From positions 1 through 64,000 of the forward strand of contig NZ_NPKH01000025.1 of the NCBI RefSeq assembly GCF_002284535.1: a stretch of DNA of 64,000 nucleotides, read 5' to 3'. Positions 60,877 to 64,000 of this stretch are shown here, in pieces. The DNA comes from Mesorhizobium wenxiniae. Lineage in GTDB: Bacteria > Pseudomonadota > Alphaproteobacteria > Rhizobiales > Rhizobiaceae. Under the pieces are notes generated by a model. The model was not told where the DNA came from. It searched no databases and saw only the letters and a program-made list of their open reading frames with translations. Position 1 is the first letter of the stretch; every line of letters begins with the position of its first letter. Position numbers and translations under genes: made by a program.

Positions 60877-61770
60877 ATGAACGCCCAAATGCCTCTCAAG
60901 ACGACAGCAGTCCTTCAGAAAGACATCACACCCGAAGGGGGTGACTACGAAGTTGTTCGGCGCGCGATCGAGAAGATCAGCCTTGACTACCGTGACCAGC
61001 CGTCGCTCGAAATACTGGCCGAGGAAGTCGGCGAGACGCCGACCGGCCTGCAGAAGCTCTTCACCCGCTGGGCCGGCCTGTCGCCCAAGGCCTTCCTCCA
61101 GGCTGTCACGCTAGACCACGCGCGCAAACTGCTCGATTCCGGCATGCCGCTGCTCGAGACCTCTTTCGAGGTCGGCATGTCAGGCCCCGGCCGGTTGCAC
61201 GACCTTTTCGTCACTCACGAGGCGATGTCGCCGGGTGACTACAAGACCCGCGGCGCCGGGCTGACGATCCGATACGGCTACCACATCTCGCCCTTCGGCA
61301 TTGCCCTGATCATGGTCACCGACCGTGGGCTTGCCGGCCTCGCCTTCAGCGATGCCGGCGGCGAGCGCGCGGCCTTTGCCGACATGTCCGCCCGCTGGCC
61401 AAACGCAACCTATGTCGAGGACATGGCCGCGACGGCGCCCTATGCCGCGCGCATCTTCGACCCGGCACTTTGGCGCGCCGACCAGCCGCTGCGCATCGTC
61501 TTGATCGGCACCGACTTTCAGGTCCGCGTCTGGGAGGCTCTGCTGCGCATTCCGATGGGCAAGGCCTGCACCTATTCCTCGATCGCCGCCCGCATCGGCG
61601 CACCGAGTGCCAGCCGGGCGGTGGGTGCCGCGGTCGGCGCCAATCCGATGTCCTTCGTGGTGCCGTGCCACCGGGCTCTCGGCAAATCAGGCGCGCTCAC
61701 CGGCTACCACTGGGGCCTGACCCGCAAACGCGCCATCCTTGGCTGGGAAGCGGGACACGTTGGTTCTTGA
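60877..61770 (+). CDS. Ada-like protein: AraC HTH fused to O6-methylguanine-DNA methyltransferase
   Basis: The 297-residue protein has an AraC-type HTH (SLEILAEEVGETPTGLQKLF to LDHARKLLDSGMPLLETSFE) followed by the MGMT domain with TDFQVRVWEALLRIPMGKAC, SRAVGAAVGANP and the alkyl-acceptor site FVVPCHRALG (Cys about 264). The N-terminal zinc domain of Ada, which repairs phosphotriesters and senses damage, is missing. So it can repair O6-methylguanine; the regulatory role is uncertain. AAGGAGA precedes the start at 60877. Confidence 0.92.
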   Translation: MNAQMPLKTTAVLQKDITPEGGDYEVVRRAIEKISLDYRDQPSLEILAEEVGETPTGLQKLFTRWAGLSPKAFLQAVTLDHARKLLDSGMPLLETSFEVGMSGPGRLHDLFVTHEAMSPGDYKTRGAGLTIRYGYHISPFGIALIMVTDRGLAGLAFSDAGGERAAFADMSARWPNATYVEDMAATAPYAARIFDPALWRADQPLRIVLIGTDFQVRVWEALLRIPMGKACTYSSIAARIGAPSASRAVGAAVGANPMSFVVPCHRALGKSGALTGYHWGLTRKRAILGWEAGHVGS

Positions 61771-61909
61771 TGAAACGCCCATAGATTCGGGCGCCAGCGC
61801 ACGAGTTCATCTCGCGCGGTCTGGCAAGCAGCGGCCTTACGGAGTAGCTTCCCGCGCAATTAGAGCGACGTGCGTCCATTCGGAAAGTACGCTCTAGCAC
61901 TTTCTACGT

Positions 61910-61953
61910 ATCGTGCTTTCCAAAAATCGACTCCGATTTTCGGAAAGCACGAT
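61910..61953. repeat. Rhizobial intergenic palindrome upstream of the ribokinase gene
   Basis: ATCGTGCTTTCC (61910-61921) and GGAAAGCACGAT (61942-61953) form a 12-base-pair stem with inner complementarity AAAAATCG/CGATTTT. It ends 21 bases before the ribokinase start. The motif is a widespread mesorhizobial hairpin family by my recollection. Confidence 0.7.
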
Positions 61954-61974
61954 GCGTCAGCAGGGAGGCACCAC

Positions 61975-62886
61975 TTGATAATCGTTATCGGCTCGATCAA
62001 CCTCGATCTAATCGCCAATGTCGACCGCTTGCCCGCACCGGGCGAGACGGTTCGGGGCTCCGGCTTCACCACCGCACCCGGCGGCAAGGGCGCCAACCAG
62101 GCGCTGGCCGCGGCGCGCGCCGGCGCCAAAGTGCGCATGGTCGGCGCGGTCGGCAAGGACAACTTCGCCAATGAAGCGCTGACGCTGCTGCGGGACGGCA
62201 AGATCGACCTTTCCGGTGTCGGCGAGACCTTCGCCTCGACCGGCACGGCATTGATCATGGTCGCCGACGACGGCGAGAACGTGATTGCCGTGGTGCCCGG
62301 CGCCAATGATTCGGTCGTGACAGGCGACCTTTCCAAGGCTTTCATGAAAAAGGGCGATGTCGTCCTGTTGCAGCAGGAGATCCCGCTTCAGACTGTCGAA
62401 GCAGCACTGGACGTCGCACGGGCGGCAGGCACGGTCACCGTGCTTAACACGGCACCATTCCGTGGCGAGGCGGCCGCCTTCCTCGGCAAGGCCGACTATG
62501 TCGTCGCAAATGAAACCGAATTCGACCTCTATGGCGAGGCGCTGTCGCTGAGCGGCCGTGATCGCCCGGCGCGGATGCGCGATTACGCCGGGAAGACCGG
62601 CCGCACAATCGTAGTCACGCTCGGCGGTGACGGCGTTCTGGCTGCCACGCCAGCCGATCTTCTGATGGTTCCGGCGCTGAAGATCACCCCTGTCGACACG
62701 GTCGGCGCCGGCGACACGTTTTGCGGCTACTTCGCCGCCGGGCTGTCATCCGGCCTGCCGCTCGATCAGGCGCTCGCCCGTGCCGCAGCCGCTGGTTCGC
62801 TGGCTTGCCTGAAACCCGGCGCCCAGCCGGCGATCCCGCTGGCGAAGGAAGTCGACGCGGCGCTACAAATTCCGCCAGCTAGGTGA
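61975..62886 (+). CDS. rbsK: Ribokinase (PfkB family)
   Basis: The 303-residue sugar kinase starts at TTG 61975, with GGGAGG upstream, giving MIIVIGSINLDLIANVDRLP. The PfkB signature 1 GGKGANQALAAARAGAKVRM and signature 2 TVGAGDTFCGYFAAGL with the catalytic Asp are present. It phosphorylates D-ribose at O5. A longer frame to 61870 would run through the palindrome and is less likely. It is coupled to the amidase gene, six bases away. Confidence 0.93.
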   Translation: MIIVIGSINLDLIANVDRLPAPGETVRGSGFTTAPGGKGANQALAAARAGAKVRMVGAVGKDNFANEALTLLRDGKIDLSGVGETFASTGTALIMVADDGENVIAVVPGANDSVVTGDLSKAFMKKGDVVLLQQEIPLQTVEAALDVARAAGTVTVLNTAPFRGEAAAFLGKADYVVANETEFDLYGEALSLSGRDRPARMRDYAGKTGRTIVVTLGGDGVLAATPADLLMVPALKITPVDTVGAGDTFCGYFAAGLSSGLPLDQALARAAAAGSLACLKPGAQPAIPLAKEVDAALQIPPAR

Positions 62887-62891
62887 AAGCC

Positions 62892-64000
62892 ATGCGTCCG
62901 GCCACAAAACATGCCGTGCCGCCCGCCGGCAACATCTGCCGCCTGTCCGCCGTGGATCTTGCCGACGCGATCAGGCGCCGGCAGTTGTCGGTGCGCGAGG
63001 TGATGACGGCATTCCTCGACCGGATCGACGCCGTGAACCCGCTGGTCAACGCCATCGTCTCGCTGCGCGACCGTGCCGACACCCTGCAAGAGGCCGACAC
63101 GGCGGACAGCCATCTAGCGCGAGGAGGAGATGCCGGATCGCTGTTCGGCCTGCCGATTGCGATAAAAGATCTTGCGCTGACAAAAGGCCTCAGGACCACT
63201 TTCGGGTCGCCGATCTTCGCCGATTTCGTTCCGCAGGAGGACGACTTCTTCGTCGAGCGCATCCGCAAGGCCGGCGCCATCATAATCGGCAAGACCAACG
63301 TTCCCGAATTCGGCCTTGGTTCCAACACCTACAACACCGTGTTCGGTCCGACGCTCAACGCTTTCGATCCGGCCCTGACCGCCGGCGGTTCGAGCGGCGG
63401 CGCGGCGGTCGCACTGGCGCTCGACATGGTGCCTGTCGCCGACGGCAGCGACTTTGGCGGCTCGCTGCGCAACCCGGCCGCCTATAACAATGTCTATGGC
63501 TTCCGTCCGTCGCAGGGACTTGTCCCGGCCGGCCCCGAGCTTGACGTCTTTCACGCGCAGATGGGAGTCGAAGGGCCGATGGGCCGCAACGTGCGCGACA
63601 TGGCGCTGCTGCTCGACGAGCAGGCTGGCTACGACCCTCGCGCGCCGCTCTCACATCACAAGCTCGGCTCGTTCCTCGAAGGGCTTCGAACGCCGACGAC
63701 CGGCGGCCGCATCGCCTGGTTCGGCGATCTTGGCGGCCATCTTCCGGTTGAACCCGGCATTCTACAGCTTTGCGAGGCCGCGCTCGGCCGATTCGCCGAC
63801 GTATCCTTTCAGACCGAAGCGCTGGTACCGGATTTCAACTTCGAAGCGCTGTGGCAGGCCTTTGTGACGCTGCGCCAGGCGAGCAGCGGTTGTGCGCTCA
63901 AGGCCCATTACGACGATCCCCTGAAACGCAGTCTTCTGAAGCCGGAGGCCGTGTGGGAGGTGGAACACGCGCTTCAGCTCACGGCGCTGCAGATCCACGC
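62892..64000 (+). CDS. Amidase signature family protein (N-terminal part)
   Basis: Open from ATG at 62892 (AGGTGA upstream) to the window edge, 369 codons. It begins MRPATKHAVPPAGNICRLSA, has the amidase signature AIKDLALTKG with the first catalytic Lys, GGSSGGAAVALALDMVPVAD with the Ser, and DGSDFGGSLRNPAAYNNVYG with the second Ser. The amidase family includes GatA-like, indoleacetamide and nylon-type hydrolases; substrate cannot be told. It is probably co-transcribed with the ribokinase gene. The C-terminus is missing. Confidence 0.9.
   Translation, partial: MRPATKHAVPPAGNICRLSAVDLADAIRRRQLSVREVMTAFLDRIDAVNPLVNAIVSLRDRADTLQEADTADSHLARGGDAGSLFGLPIAIKDLALTKGLRTTFGSPIFADFVPQEDDFFVERIRKAGAIIIGKTNVPEFGLGSNTYNTVFGPTLNAFDPALTAGGSSGGAAVALALDMVPVADGSDFGGSLRNPAAYNNVYGFRPSQGLVPAGPELDVFHAQMGVEGPMGRNVRDMALLLDEQAGYDPRAPLSHHKLGSFLEGLRTPTTGGRIAWFGDLGGHLPVEPGILQLCEAALGRFADVSFQTEALVPDFNFEALWQAFVTLRQASSGCALKAHYDDPLKRSLLKPEAVWEVEHALQLTALQIH

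Overview
The window comes from a GC-rich alphaproteobacterium of the Rhizobiales, most likely Mesorhizobium or a close relative. The basis is family content (DUF3606, DUF982, Atu4866-type protein, porin-family outer membrane protein, rhizobial intergenic palindromes), the small heat-shock/FtsH cluster layout and codon use. I made no database search, so the genus is an inference. No rRNA, tRNA or CRISPR array was recognised.

Layout. 1-978 is the N-terminal part of an RTX/cadherin-like surface protein. 1.7-9 kb is a mosaic of small metabolic and stress genes: DHFR-like reductase, an ArsR/SRPBCC pair with visible operators, ankyrin protein, phosphatase, VOC protein, aldo/keto reductase and a methyltransferase. 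It includes a chimeric relic in which a copy of part of the aldo/keto reductase is joined to a broken SDR gene. 9-16.3 kb is a divergent catabolic unit: a MocR-type regulator and FAD amino-acid oxidoreductase face a PotABCD-like ABC importer, with a clean palindrome between them. 16.3-18.1 kb has a frameshifted HxlR regulator facing an NAD-dependent reductase and a GFA protein.

18.2-23 kb is a heat-shock/protein-quality module: PDZ relic of an HtrA protease, a small stress protein gene interrupted by an amber codon, two Hsp20 genes (the second frameshifted near its start), an NDUFS4-like fusion protein and a second-type FtsH. 23.4-34 kb is accessory DNA: methyltransferases, a polysaccharide pyruvyl transferase and a glycosyltransferase mixed with relics of two integrases, a DNA methyltransferase and an ABC exporter, short repeats and a 221-bp element with inverted termini, plus VanZ, a stand-alone LigD-type ligase and DUF3606 genes. 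33.7-38.5 kb holds a porin-family protein, a LysR/SDR/Atu4866 unit, DUF982 and two DUF3606-type genes behind three tandem palindromes.

38.6-42 kb is a three-gene glycan/lipid-carrier unit. 42.2-50.5 kb is a complete high-affinity K+ uptake operon, kdpFABCDE, with one extra small membrane ORF ahead of kdpF and another lodged between kdpA and kdpB and coupled to both. 51.8-58 kb is a tripartite tricarboxylate transporter (tctCBA) co-oriented with a CaiB-type CoA-transferase and a citrate-synthase-fold lyase, divergent from an IclR regulator; this suggests import, CoA activation and cleavage of a citrate-like acid. 58-64 kb carries DNA repair (Nth, Ada-like methyltransferase), small membrane proteins, ribokinase and the start of an amidase.

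Several genes (HxlR, second Hsp20, SDR relic, integrase) carry single-base frameshifts and two carry TAG where the family has Trp. Gene decay around mobile DNA explains most of this, but sequence error cannot be excluded from the sequence alone.
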